DNA from: Streptomyces sp. GESEQ-4 | GTDB taxonomy: Bacteria; Actinomycetota; Actinomycetes; Streptomycetales; Streptomycetaceae | Length of the DNA stretch: 64,000 nt | Direction of reading: 5' to 3' | Assembly: GCF_017948455.1 (NCBI RefSeq) | Contig: NZ_JAFFSU010000019.1 | Coordinates: 95,043-159,042, forward strand | Part shown: positions 25,017 through 32,925 of the stretch, in pieces | How the letters are laid out: every line of letters begins with the position of its first letter | How positions within the stretch are numbered: position 1 is the first letter of the stretch | The notes under the pieces: generated by a model | Told to the model about the DNA's origin: nothing | The model's input: only the letters and a program-made list of their open reading frames with translations | Databases searched by the model: none | Position numbers and translations under genes: made by a program

Positions 25017-26222
25017 GTGACTGCTACGGAAAGCCTCATCGAAGCCGCCGACGCCCACAGCGCGCACAACTACCACCCGCTGCCGGTCGTCGTGGCGACG
25101 GCGGACGGGGCCTGGATGACGGATGTCGAAGGGCGGCGGTATCTGGATCTGCTGGCCGGGTATTCGGCGCTCAATTTCGGTCACCGCAACCGGCGGCTGA
25201 TCGATGCGGCGAAGGCTCAGCTGGAGCGGGTGACGCTGACGTCCCGGGCGTTTCATCACGACCGGTTCGCCGCGTTCTGCGCGGAGCTGGCGGAGCTGTG
25301 CGGCATGGAGATGGTGCTGCCGATGAACACCGGCGCGGAGGCGGTGGAGACGGCCGTGAAGACGGCCCGGAAGTGGGGGTACCGGGTCAAGGGCGTGCCG
25401 GCGGAGATGGCGAAGATCGTGGTCGCGGGCGGCAATTTCCACGGCCGTACGACGACGGTCATCAGCTTCTCCACGGACCCGGAGGCGCGCGCGGACTTCG
25501 GGCCGTACACGCCGGGCTTCGCGATCGTGCCGTACGGGGATCTGACGGCGATGCGGGAGGCGATGACCGAGAACACCGTGGCGGTGCTGCTGGAGCCGAT
25601 CCAGGGCGAGTCGGGGGTGATCGTGCCGCCGCGCGGTTATCTGCCGGCGGTGCGGGAGCTGGCGCGGGAGCGGAATGTTCTCTTCGTCGCCGACGAGATC
25701 CAGTCGGGGCTGGGGCGGACGGGACGTACCTTCGCGTGCGAGCACGAGGGGGTGGTGCCCGACATGTATGTGCTGGGCAAGGCCCTCGGCGGTGGCGTCG
25801 TGCCCGTGTCGGCCGTGGTGTCGAGTGCCGAGGTGCTGGGGGTGTTCCGGCCCGGGGAGCACGGGTCGACGTTCGGCGGGAATCCGCTGGCCTGTGCGGT
25901 GGCGCTGGAGGTGCTGGCGATGCTGCGTACGGGCGAGTTCCAGGCGCGGGCCACGGAGCTGGGCGAGCATCTGCAGCGGGAGCTGGCGGGGCTGGTCGGC
26001 ACGGGTCATGTGACGGAGGTGCGGGGACGCGGGCTGTGGGCGGGCATCGACATCGCCCGGGCGTACGGGACGGGGCGGGAGGTGTCCGAGAAGCTGATGG
26101 ACCGGGGCGTGCTGGTGAAGGACACCCAGGGGGCGACGATCCGCATCGCGCCGCCCCTGGTGATCGGAAAGGAGGACCTGGACTGGGGGCTGGCGCAGTT
26201 GCGGGGCGTATTGGGGGTCTAG
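25017..26222 (+). CDS. rocD: Ornithine--oxo-acid aminotransferase
   Basis: A 401-residue class III PLP aminotransferase converting ornithine and 2-oxoglutarate to glutamate semialdehyde. Motifs are NYHPLPVVV at the N-terminus, MNTGAEAVETAVKTARKWGY, VLLEPIQGESGVIVPP, FVADEIQSGLGRTG and the PLP lysine in VLGKALGGGVVPVSA. These match ornithine aminotransferase better than acetylornithine or GABA aminotransferases. GTG 25017 is supported by GGGAG 6 nt upstream. It is divergent from glyA and convergent with the glutathionylspermidine-synthase-like gene. Confidence 0.9.
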   Translation: MTATESLIEAADAHSAHNYHPLPVVVATADGAWMTDVEGRRYLDLLAGYSALNFGHRNRRLIDAAKAQLERVTLTSRAFHHDRFAAFCAELAELCGMEMVLPMNTGAEAVETAVKTARKWGYRVKGVPAEMAKIVVAGGNFHGRTTTVISFSTDPEARADFGPYTPGFAIVPYGDLTAMREAMTENTVAVLLEPIQGESGVIVPPRGYLPAVRELARERNVLFVADEIQSGLGRTGRTFACEHEGVVPDMYVLGKALGGGVVPVSAVVSSAEVLGVFRPGEHGSTFGGNPLACAVALEVLAMLRTGEFQARATELGEHLQRELAGLVGTGHVTEVRGRGLWAGIDIARAYGTGREVSEKLMDRGVLVKDTQGATIRIAPPLVIGKEDLDWGLAQLRGVLGV

Positions 26223-26239
26223 AGGTGGTCTTTGGTGGT

Positions 26240-27439
26240 CTAGAGGATCACGTGCGGCAGAAAGCGCGCGTACTCGTCTGTGATCAGGCCCGACGACTCC
26301 CGGATGCCGAGGCCCGCCGACTCGTTCCCGACGACCCAGGCGCCGAGGACGACGCGGTTGCCGTCGAAGTCGGGGAGGGGGGCCAACTCCTGGTAGCAGC
26401 AGGGCTCTTCGCGTGCGGCTGGATCGGCGTCGGTGTCTCTGGGGCGGGGCTCGTGGATCGTCACGCCCGCGCCCTCCCGGCCCAGCAGGGGCTTGGCGAC
26501 GTAGCCCGTGGTGGTGGCCAGGTCGCGGGGGCCGTCGAGGTAGGCGGGGAGCAGGTTGGGGTGGTCCGGATACAGCTCCCAGAGGATGGCCAGCAGGGCC
26601 TTGTTGCTGAGCAGCATCTTCCAGGCCGGTTCGATCCACAGGGTGCTGCCGGTGCCGCCGCCGTTGTCGAGGGTGCCGAGGACATGGCCGGCGAAGCGGT
26701 CGGTGGTGAGCCATTCCCAGGGATAGAGCTTGAAACAGCTGCGGATGAAGCGGAGTTGGTTGTCGACGAAGCGGCCGGAGAGGCGGTCCCAGCCGATCTC
26801 CTCCATGGAGATCCAGGCGGTGTCCAGACCCGCCTGTTCCGCCGTCTCCTTCAGATAGGCGACCGTCATCAGGTCCTCGCCGAGTTCGTCGGCCGAGGAG
26901 TGCGCGAAGTAGAGCGGGCTGCCGGGCGGGAGCAGCGCGGACTGCTGTTTCCAGGCGTCGATGAGGCGTTCGTGGAGGGAGTTCCACTGGTCGGCGCCCG
27001 GGAAGCGTTCCTCCATCCAGAACCACTGGGGCGAGGCCGCCTCCACGAGGGAGGTGGGGGTGTCGGCGTTGTACTCGAGGAGCTTCGCCGGGCCCGTGCC
27101 GTCGTAGCGGAGGTCGAAACGGCCGTAGACGGAAGGGAGTTCGGTGCGGCGGTGCCAGGCCTCGGTGACCGCCTCGACGATGCGCGGGTCGCTGATGCCG
27201 AGGTCGGCGAAGCGGTCCTCGCGCACGATGTGCTCGGCCGCTGCCAGGCACATGCCGTGCAGTTCCTCGACGACCTCCTCCAGCGCCTCCACTTCCGGGA
27301 GGGAGAAGACGTAGTAGGCGCTCTCGTCCCAGTAGGGGCGCAGGGAGTTGTCGGGGTGGCGGGTGAGGGGATAGATGAGGCCCTGTTCCTCGACGGTCTG
27401 CTGCCAGTCGGGGCGGGGCTTGATGGTGCGGCGTTCCAT
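26240..27439 (-). CDS. Glutathionylspermidine synthase-like ATP-grasp protein
   Basis: A 399-residue protein of the GspS C-terminal family (YgiC/YjfC type) without the amidase half of true Gsp. Features include YWDESAYYVF near the N-terminus, YGRFDLRYDG and LLEYNADTPTSLVEAA, EPAWKMLLSNKALLAILWEL in the ATP-grasp region, and KPLLGREGAGVTI. Streptomyces lacks glutathione, so a different amide-forming reaction is expected; the substrate is unknown. It follows the lipoprotein gene by 20 bp, which parallels the ygiB-ygiC pairing in enterobacteria. Confidence 0.85.
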   Translation of the reverse strand: MERRTIKPRPDWQQTVEEQGLIYPLTRHPDNSLRPYWDESAYYVFSLPEVEALEEVVEELHGMCLAAAEHIVREDRFADLGISDPRIVEAVTEAWHRRTELPSVYGRFDLRYDGTGPAKLLEYNADTPTSLVEAASPQWFWMEERFPGADQWNSLHERLIDAWKQQSALLPPGSPLYFAHSSADELGEDLMTVAYLKETAEQAGLDTAWISMEEIGWDRLSGRFVDNQLRFIRSCFKLYPWEWLTTDRFAGHVLGTLDNGGGTGSTLWIEPAWKMLLSNKALLAILWELYPDHPNLLPAYLDGPRDLATTTGYVAKPLLGREGAGVTIHEPRPRDTDADPAAREEPCCYQELAPLPDFDGNRVVLGAWVVGNESAGLGIRESSGLITDEYARFLPHVIL

Positions 27440-27459
27440 GAGTGTCGGTACGTTCCCGT

Positions 27460-27819
27460 TCAGCCGCCGGAGCTGCCCTTGTCGCTGCCGAAGCCGCCCC
27501 GGTCGACTCCGCTGCCGCTGCTCCCGCCACTGCCCGACGAACTGCCGGACCCCTTGCCGGACTTCGTGAAGGAGCCGCCCTTGACCCAGGCGCCCTTCTT
27601 CTTGCCGCCGTAGTAGTAGGCGCCGTCGACGGACGTGGCCGACTTGCAGTTCTTGTCGGAGACGACGTTGTAGCCCTTGCCGAGGCGGTAGCTGTCGCGG
27701 TCCACGCAGCGCTTGTCGGGGTCGGAGGAGCAGGAGGTCAAGGCTGCGGCGAGCAGTCCCATGCCGCCCAGTACGACCGTGCCCGAGCGCAGTTGCCGGC
27801 GTGTGTCCGCCATGTTCAT
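27460..27819 (-). CDS. Small Ser/Gly-rich lipoprotein
   Basis: A 119-residue protein with a signal peptide ending in lipobox LTSC (about residues 27-30), then a short conserved part with paired cysteines (KRCVDRD ... SDKNCKSA) and YYYGGKKKGAWVKGG, and a low-complexity Ser/Gly tail. GGGGAG lies just upstream of ATG 27819 and of an in-frame ATG at 27813. The resemblance to DUF1190-type proteins is in context and composition, not clear homology. It is probably the first gene of the operon with the GspS-like enzyme. Confidence 0.8.
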   Translation of the reverse strand: MNMADTRRQLRSGTVVLGGMGLLAAALTSCSSDPDKRCVDRDSYRLGKGYNVVSDKNCKSATSVDGAYYYGGKKKGAWVKGGSFTKSGKGSGSSSGSGGSSGSGVDRGGFGSDKGSSGG

Positions 27820-27982
27820 GTCTCCCCGTTGGTGGTGCGATCCGTTGATGCGTGATCTTCGGCGGTCAGCTTAGAGATCGGTAAGAGAGGCCCCGCAGTC
27901 GGGCCGCCCTTCACCCCCTCCCCTACAGTCACTTTGTGCTCTTTGGAATGGTGTGCGCCCTAGAGCCTGAGCCGGGCCCGCC

Positions 27983-29403
27983 CTACGGCAGCACCCGGCA
28001 CAACGCGTCCAGCGCCCCCGTCCACGCATGGTCCGGTGGTGTGCCGTACCCCACGACCAGCGCGTCCAAGGGCTCGGCCACGGCCTCCCGGTGGCGGAAG
28101 TAGGTCAGTCCGTGCAGGGCGAGGCCCTGCCAGGTGGCGGCCTGGAGCACGGACTTCTCGGTGCCGGGCGGGAGGCGCAGGACGGCGTGCAGGCCGGCCG
28201 CGATGCCGGTGACCCGGACCTCCGGCGCCCGCGACGCCAGGGCCGCGACCAGGGCGTCACGGCGGCGCCGGTAGCGCAGCCGGGCGGCGCGTACATGGCG
28301 GTCGTAGGCCCCGGACGTGATGAACTCGGCCAGCGTCAGCTGGTCCAGCACCCCGCAGGTGTCGTGGCCGCCCTTCGCCGCCACCGCCTCCTCCGTCAGC
28401 CCGGGCGGCAGGACCATCCACGCCAGGCGCAGCGCGGGGGCGAGGGACTTGCTGGCCGTGCCGAGGTGGACCACGCGGTCCGGGTCGAGATCCTGGAGGG
28501 CGCCTATGGGCTGGCGGTCGTAGCGGAACTCGCCGTCGTAGTCGTCCTCCAGCACCAGCCCGCCGGTGCGCCGCGCCCAGTCCACGAGGGCCGTCCGTCG
28601 GTCGCGGTGCAGGGGCACGCCCATGGGGAACTGATGGGCGGGGGTGAGGAGTACGGCGCCGACGCCGCTCAACTCGCCGATGTCCGTGCCGAGTTCATCG
28701 AAGGGGAGGGGGCGGGTGCGCAGGCCGGCGGCCGTGAGCAGGTCCCGGTGCGGGGGAAGGCCGTACGCCTCCACGGCGGCCGTCCGTGTGCCGCGCGACC
28801 GCAGGACCGTGGCGAGGAGCCCCAGGGCGTGGGCGAAGCCGGAGCAAATCAGGATCCGGTCGGGGTCGGTGCGCACGCCGCGGGCTCGGGCGAGGTAGCC
28901 GGCGAGTGCGGTGCGCAGTTCGACGCGGCCGCGGGGGTCGCCGTAGCCGAGGGCGTCGCTCGGGGCGGCGGTGAAAGCGCGGCGGGCGGCCTTGAGCCAT
29001 GCGGCGCGGGGGAAGGAGGCGAGGTCGGGGGTGCCGGGGCGCAGGTCGTACTCCGGACGGTGCTGCTCCCGGCGGGAGCGGGACGGGTCGGCCGGCGGGA
29101 CGACCGTACGGTCTCCGACGCGGGTGCCCGAGCCCTGGCGGGCGGTGAGCCAGCCCTCGGCGACGAGGTCGGCGATGGGGGTCCCCCCGCGCGAGCGAAT
29201 TCGAGCGTGGGGGAGTCGGCGACCGTGTTGCGGGCGATGCCCAGGTCGGCGGCGAGGGTGCGAGAGGAGGGCAGCCGGGTGCCGGGGGCGAGGCGGCCGG
29301 TGCGGACCGCCTCGCGCAGGGCGTCGGTCAGGCCCCGGCGCAGGCCGGTACCGGTCGGTTCCAGATGCAGGTCGACGCCCAGAGTGGCCCAGGATTCCGC
29401 CAT
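27983..29403 (-). pseudogene. MocR/PdxR-type regulator disrupted by a 42-bp repeat
   Basis: A GntR-type winged helix fused to an aminotransferase-like domain. The N-terminal part starts at ATG 29403 and reads through LREAVRTGRLAPGTRLPSSR and ADLGIARNTVAD, where the frame shifts; the continuation DLVAEGWLTARQGSGTRVG and the whole aminotransferase-like domain (DPDRILICSGFAHALGLL, VLLTPAHQFPMG, LEDDYDGEFRYD) lie in another frame down to 27983. The break coincides exactly with repeat C at 29174-29215, a net gain of about 35 nt. As sequenced, the DNA-binding domain is cut from the rest. Restarting inside the second frame would give a protein without a complete winged helix. Confidence 0.8.
29174..29215 (+). 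repeat. Repeat C, copy 1, inside the MocR gene
   Basis: A 42-nt element beginning GATGGGGGTCCCCCCGC and ending CGTGGGGGAG, with an inner CGAGCGAATTCGAGCG palindrome. A second 42-nt copy with the same ends lies at 43414-43455. Here it interrupts a reading frame between NTVAD and DLVAEG and is flanked by GTCGGCGA on both sides, although that duplication could have been present in the original coding sequence. Confidence 0.85.
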
Positions 29404-29450
29404 GGAAATGGACCATACTCCTGGGCTGCTTCGCTCCTAGGATCGAGGCC

Positions 29451-29948
29451 ATGACCGCACACGAACCCGTTCCGTACGCCCCCGAGCACACCCCACGGCT
29501 GGCCTGGGCCGAGCACGCGCCCGAGGTCTACAAGGCGATGGTCCGCCTCGACGCGGCCTCCCGGAAGGGCCTCGACCCCAAGCTCCTTGAGCTGGTGAAG
29601 GTCCGCGCCTCGCAGCTCAACCGCTGCGCGTTCTGCATCGACATGCACAGCAAGGACGCGCTGGCCGCGGGCGAGAGCGTCGAGCGGATCATCCAGCTGG
29701 GCGCCTGGGAGGAGTCCCGGCACTTCTACACGGAGAAGGAACTGGCCGCGCTGGAGCTGACGGACGCCGTGACCGTCCTGACCGACGGCTTCGTGCCGGA
29801 CGAGGTCTACGAGAGCGCCGCGAAGCAGTTCGAGGAGGCCGAGCTGGCCCAGCTGATCGCCGCGATCACGGTGATCAACGCCTGGAACCGCTTCGGCGTG
29901 ACCTGCCGGATGACGCCGGGGCACTACACGCCGGGGGATCACGGGTGA
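29451..29948 (+). CDS. AhpD-like carboxymuconolactone decarboxylase family protein
   Basis: A 165-residue alkylhydroperoxidase-like protein. The active-site motif CAFCIDMHSKDA contains the CxxC pair and nearby His typical of AhpD enzymes, which reduce peroxides through a disulfide relay. WAEHAPEVYKAM and VKVRASQLNRC are family features. It is divergent from the MocR-type regulator with only a 47-bp gap, the usual target-gene arrangement for that family. TAGGAT (29438-29443) lies 7 nt before the ATG and no ribosome-binding site is obvious, suggesting a leaderless mRNA. Confidence 0.88.
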   Translation: MTAHEPVPYAPEHTPRLAWAEHAPEVYKAMVRLDAASRKGLDPKLLELVKVRASQLNRCAFCIDMHSKDALAAGESVERIIQLGAWEESRHFYTEKELAALELTDAVTVLTDGFVPDEVYESAAKQFEEAELAQLIAAITVINAWNRFGVTCRMTPGHYTPGDHG

Positions 29949-29973
29949 GGACACCGGGAGACCACGGGTGACG

Positions 29974-30006
29974 ACACCGGGCGCCTCCCACAGGGGCGCC
30001 CGGTGT
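29974..30006. terminator. Strong hairpin terminator
   Basis: ACACCGGGCGCC (29974-29985) and GGCGCCCGGTGT (29995-30006) are perfect 12-bp arms with a 9-nt loop. It lies between the convergent AhpD-like gene and the betaine transporter operon and can serve both. Confidence 0.8.
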
Positions 30007-30026
30007 ACTGCTACCGAGCTACCGAG

Positions 30027-30986
30027 CTACCGGGACAGCCACGCCCGCCACGTCGACTCGTGGCGGTCCACCCACTTCTTCGCCGCCTCCTCCGGGCTGA
30101 GCTTCTGGTCGGCGATCATCAGGGAGACCTCGTTCTGGTCCTCGGTGGTCCACTTGAAGTTCTTCAGGAACCGGGCCGCCTCGCCGCCGTTCTTCGCGAA
30201 GTCGGCGTTGAGGTACTTCTGCAGCGGGGTGTGCGGATAGGCGCAGGCGACCTTCTCCGGGTCGGCGTCGCAGCCCTCCTTGTACGCCGGGAGCTTCACC
30301 TCGGTCATGGGGACCTTCTTGAAGAGCCACTGGGGGGCGTACCAGTAGGTGAGGAAGGGCTTCTTCTCCTTGGCGAACTGTTTGATCTGGGTGATCTGCG
30401 CGGCCTCCGAACCGGCGAAGACCACCTGGTAGTTCAGCTTCAGGTTCTTGACCAGCGCCTTGTCGTTGGTGACGTAGGACGGCGAGCCGTCCATCAGCTG
30501 GCCCTTGCCGCCGCTCTCGGCGGTGCGCAACTGGGAGGCGTACTTGTTCAGGTTCTTCCAGTCGGTGACGTCGGGGTGCTGCTTGGCGAAGTACGTCGGG
30601 ACGTACCAGCCGATGTGCCCGGTGACGCCGAGTCCGCCGCCGTTCACGATCGTCTTCTTGTCGGCGACGTAGCGCTGCTCCTCCTCCGGGTGGCCCCAGT
30701 CCTCCAGGAGCGCGTCGACGCGGCCCTGGCTGAGGGCGTCCCAGGCGGGCACCTCGTCGATCTGGACGGTGTCGACGCGGTAGCCCAGCTCGTGTTCGAG
30801 CAGGTACTGGGCGACGGCGACGTTGGCCTGCGCGCCGACCCAGGACTGCACGGACAGGGTGACGGTCTTGGCGCCCTGCGCGTTGGCGAAGGGCGAGGCC
30901 TGCTTGGTCATGTCGGCGGCGCCGCAGCCGGTGAGCAGCAGCAGCGAAGACGCTCCGGCCACGATGGCAGTCGTACGAAGTCGCAT
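30027..30986 (-). CDS. Glycine betaine ABC transporter substrate-binding lipoprotein
   Basis: A 319-residue OpuAC/ProX-type lipoprotein. The lipobox is LTGC at about residue 18-21, after MRLRTTAIVAGASSLLLL. The mature part has VTLSVQSWVGAQANVAVAQY, WDALSQGRVDALLEDWGHPE and HIGWYVPTYF; aromatic residues of this sort form the quaternary-ammonium cage. It is the last gene of the choline/betaine operon, 1 bp after the permease stop, and ends at hairpin 29974-30006. Confidence 0.9.
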   Translation of the reverse strand: MRLRTTAIVAGASSLLLLTGCGAADMTKQASPFANAQGAKTVTLSVQSWVGAQANVAVAQYLLEHELGYRVDTVQIDEVPAWDALSQGRVDALLEDWGHPEEEQRYVADKKTIVNGGGLGVTGHIGWYVPTYFAKQHPDVTDWKNLNKYASQLRTAESGGKGQLMDGSPSYVTNDKALVKNLKLNYQVVFAGSEAAQITQIKQFAKEKKPFLTYWYAPQWLFKKVPMTEVKLPAYKEGCDADPEKVACAYPHTPLQKYLNADFAKNGGEAARFLKNFKWTTEDQNEVSLMIADQKLSPEEAAKKWVDRHESTWRAWLSR

Positions 30987-30987
30987 G

Positions 30988-32925
30988 TCACGCTCCCTTC
31001 TTCGCGCGGCGTTCGGTCGGCTGGGTCACCCGGTCGAGCATCAGGCCGAGGCACACGATCGCGGCACCCGCGACCAGGCCGGTCGCCAGATCGCCCTGCG
31101 CGAGCCCGAACACGACGTCGTAGCCGAGGGCTCCGCCGCCGACCAGGCCACCGATGATGACGACGGCGAGGACGAGGACCACACCCTGGTTGAGGGCGAG
31201 CAGCAACGCCGGGCGGGCGAGGGGAAGTTGGACCTGGCGGAGTTGCTGCCAGGTCGTCGCGCCGAGCGAACTCGACGACTCCAGCGCGGCCGGGTCGACC
31301 TGGCGCAGGCCCTGCGCGGTGATGCGTACGACGGCCGGCAGCGCGTAGACGACGGCCGCGGCGACGGCAGGGGCGCGGCCCACGCCGAACAATGCGACGA
31401 CCGGGATCAGGTAGACGAACTGCGGCATCGTCTGGAAGACGTCCAGGACGGGTCGGAGCAGCCGCTCGACGCGGTCGCTGCGGGCCGCCGCGATGCCGGT
31501 CGCGAAGCCGAGGACGAGGGTGACGGCCACGGCCGCGAGAACCTGGGAGAGGGTGTCGAGCGAGGAGTCCCAGACGCCGAGTACGCCGATCGCGGCCATG
31601 GCGAGTACGGCGGTCAGCGCGGTGCGCCAGGTGCCGATCAGCCAGGCCAGCGCGGCGACGATCAGCAGCACCGACCACCAGGGCAGCCACTGCAGTCCGT
31701 CACGGACCGGGTCCAGGACCCAGGTGGTGAAGTGCGCGGCCCAGTCGGCGGTGCCGCCGATGACGGGGACGCCGGAGTAGAGGTGTGCGGTCATCCAGTC
31801 GACGACCCGGTTGACCGGTTCGGCGATGGCGACCGTCCAGGCGTCCGGCCAGTCGGCACGGCCCGCGAACCGGGCGGCGAGGGCGATGACGAGGGCGCCG
31901 CCGGCGCCGTACGCCCATATCGCCTTACGGCCGTCCCCGCCCCGCTGTTCGCCTGCCGCACCGGTCACGCGGTCCAGGACGACCGCGAGCAGCACGATCG
32001 GGATTCCGGCCGCGAGCGCGACGCCCACGTCGACCGAGGCCAGCGCCTGGTAGACGCGGTCACCGAGACCGCCGCCGCCGATCACCGACGCGATGACCGC
32101 CATCGACAGCGCCATCATGATCGTCTGGTTGAGGCCGAGGAGGAGTTCCTTGCGGGCCAGCGGGATACGGGCGGTCAGCAGGCGCTGGCGTGCGGTGGTG
32201 CCGAGCGACTCGACCGCCTCCAGCACCTCCTTGTCGGCGCCACGCAGGCCGAGGGCGGTGAGGCGGGCCATCGGCGGGGCGGCGTAGACGACGGTGGCGA
32301 GGACGGCCGCGGGGACGCCGATACCGAAGACCAGGACGACGGGGAGGAGGTACGCGAAGGCGGGCAGCACCTGCATGGTGTCCAGGACCGGGCGCAGGGC
32401 GCGGTCCGTACGAGGGGACAGGCCTCCGGCGAGACCGAGGAGCGCGCCGACCACGACCGACGCGAGGACCGCCACGACCATCAGGGCGAGGGTCTGCATG
32501 GTCGGGATCCACATGCCGAGCAGACCGCAGGTGAGGAACGCGGCGGCCGTGCCGAGGGCCAGACGCACGCCGGCCACCCGCCAGGCGATCAGTGCGCCGA
32601 ACGCGGTGACGCCTGCCCAGCCGGCGGCCAGCAGGAGGAGGTAGACGGCGCGTACGGAGACGACGACGGCGTTGCTGACGTGGCCGAAGAAGTAGAGGAA
32701 CAGGGGGTGGCTGTCCCGGTTGTCGATGATCCAGTCGCTGGTCCTGGTGAGGGGGTCGGACACGTCGACGGTCAGTGCGTCGGGCCAGGCGCCGCCGGTC
32801 CAGCGGGCGTTGGCGAGGGGGACGAGGATCGCTGCGGTGAGGGTGAGGAGGGTGAGCTTGGCTGCGGCTCGGTTTCTCAGGAGGGTGGGGAGGTTGCGTG
32901 GGGGCGTTGCGGTGAGCGTTGCCAT
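30988..32925 (-). CDS. Glycine betaine ABC transporter permease, tandem two-domain
   Basis: A 645-residue membrane protein with two copies of the BPD_transp_1 domain in one chain, about twice the usual length. Each half has the EAA-type loop: ADKEVLEAVESLGTTARQRL in the first and VDPAALESSSSLGATTWQQL in the second. Each is followed by LNQTIMMALSMAVIA or LNQGVVLVLAVVIIG and then GGxLG. One polypeptide therefore supplies the whole membrane pore of an OpuA-like importer. ATG 32925 shares one base with the ATPase stop (TGATG). Confidence 0.9.
   Translation of the reverse strand: MATLTATPPRNLPTLLRNRAAAKLTLLTLTAAILVPLANARWTGGAWPDALTVDVSDPLTRTSDWIIDNRDSHPLFLYFFGHVSNAVVVSVRAVYLLLLAAGWAGVTAFGALIAWRVAGVRLALGTAAAFLTCGLLGMWIPTMQTLALMVVAVLASVVVGALLGLAGGLSPRTDRALRPVLDTMQVLPAFAYLLPVVLVFGIGVPAAVLATVVYAAPPMARLTALGLRGADKEVLEAVESLGTTARQRLLTARIPLARKELLLGLNQTIMMALSMAVIASVIGGGGLGDRVYQALASVDVGVALAAGIPIVLLAVVLDRVTGAAGEQRGGDGRKAIWAYGAGGALVIALAARFAGRADWPDAWTVAIAEPVNRVVDWMTAHLYSGVPVIGGTADWAAHFTTWVLDPVRDGLQWLPWWSVLLIVAALAWLIGTWRTALTAVLAMAAIGVLGVWDSSLDTLSQVLAAVAVTLVLGFATGIAAARSDRVERLLRPVLDVFQTMPQFVYLIPVVALFGVGRAPAVAAAVVYALPAVVRITAQGLRQVDPAALESSSSLGATTWQQLRQVQLPLARPALLLALNQGVVLVLAVVIIGGLVGGGALGYDVVFGLAQGDLATGLVAGAAIVCLGLMLDRVTQPTERRAKKGA

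Noticed and set aside
24677..27613. Plus-strand 978-codon frame spanning rocD and neighbours
   Set aside because: A composition-driven frame in the wrong phase relative to clear rocD and GspS-like genes.
29171..29222. GTCGGCGA on both sides of repeat C as a true 8-bp target duplication
   Set aside because: The coding sequence for Ala-Asp-Ala-Tyr-Ala-Asp would contain this duplication anyway, so it is not proof of transposition.
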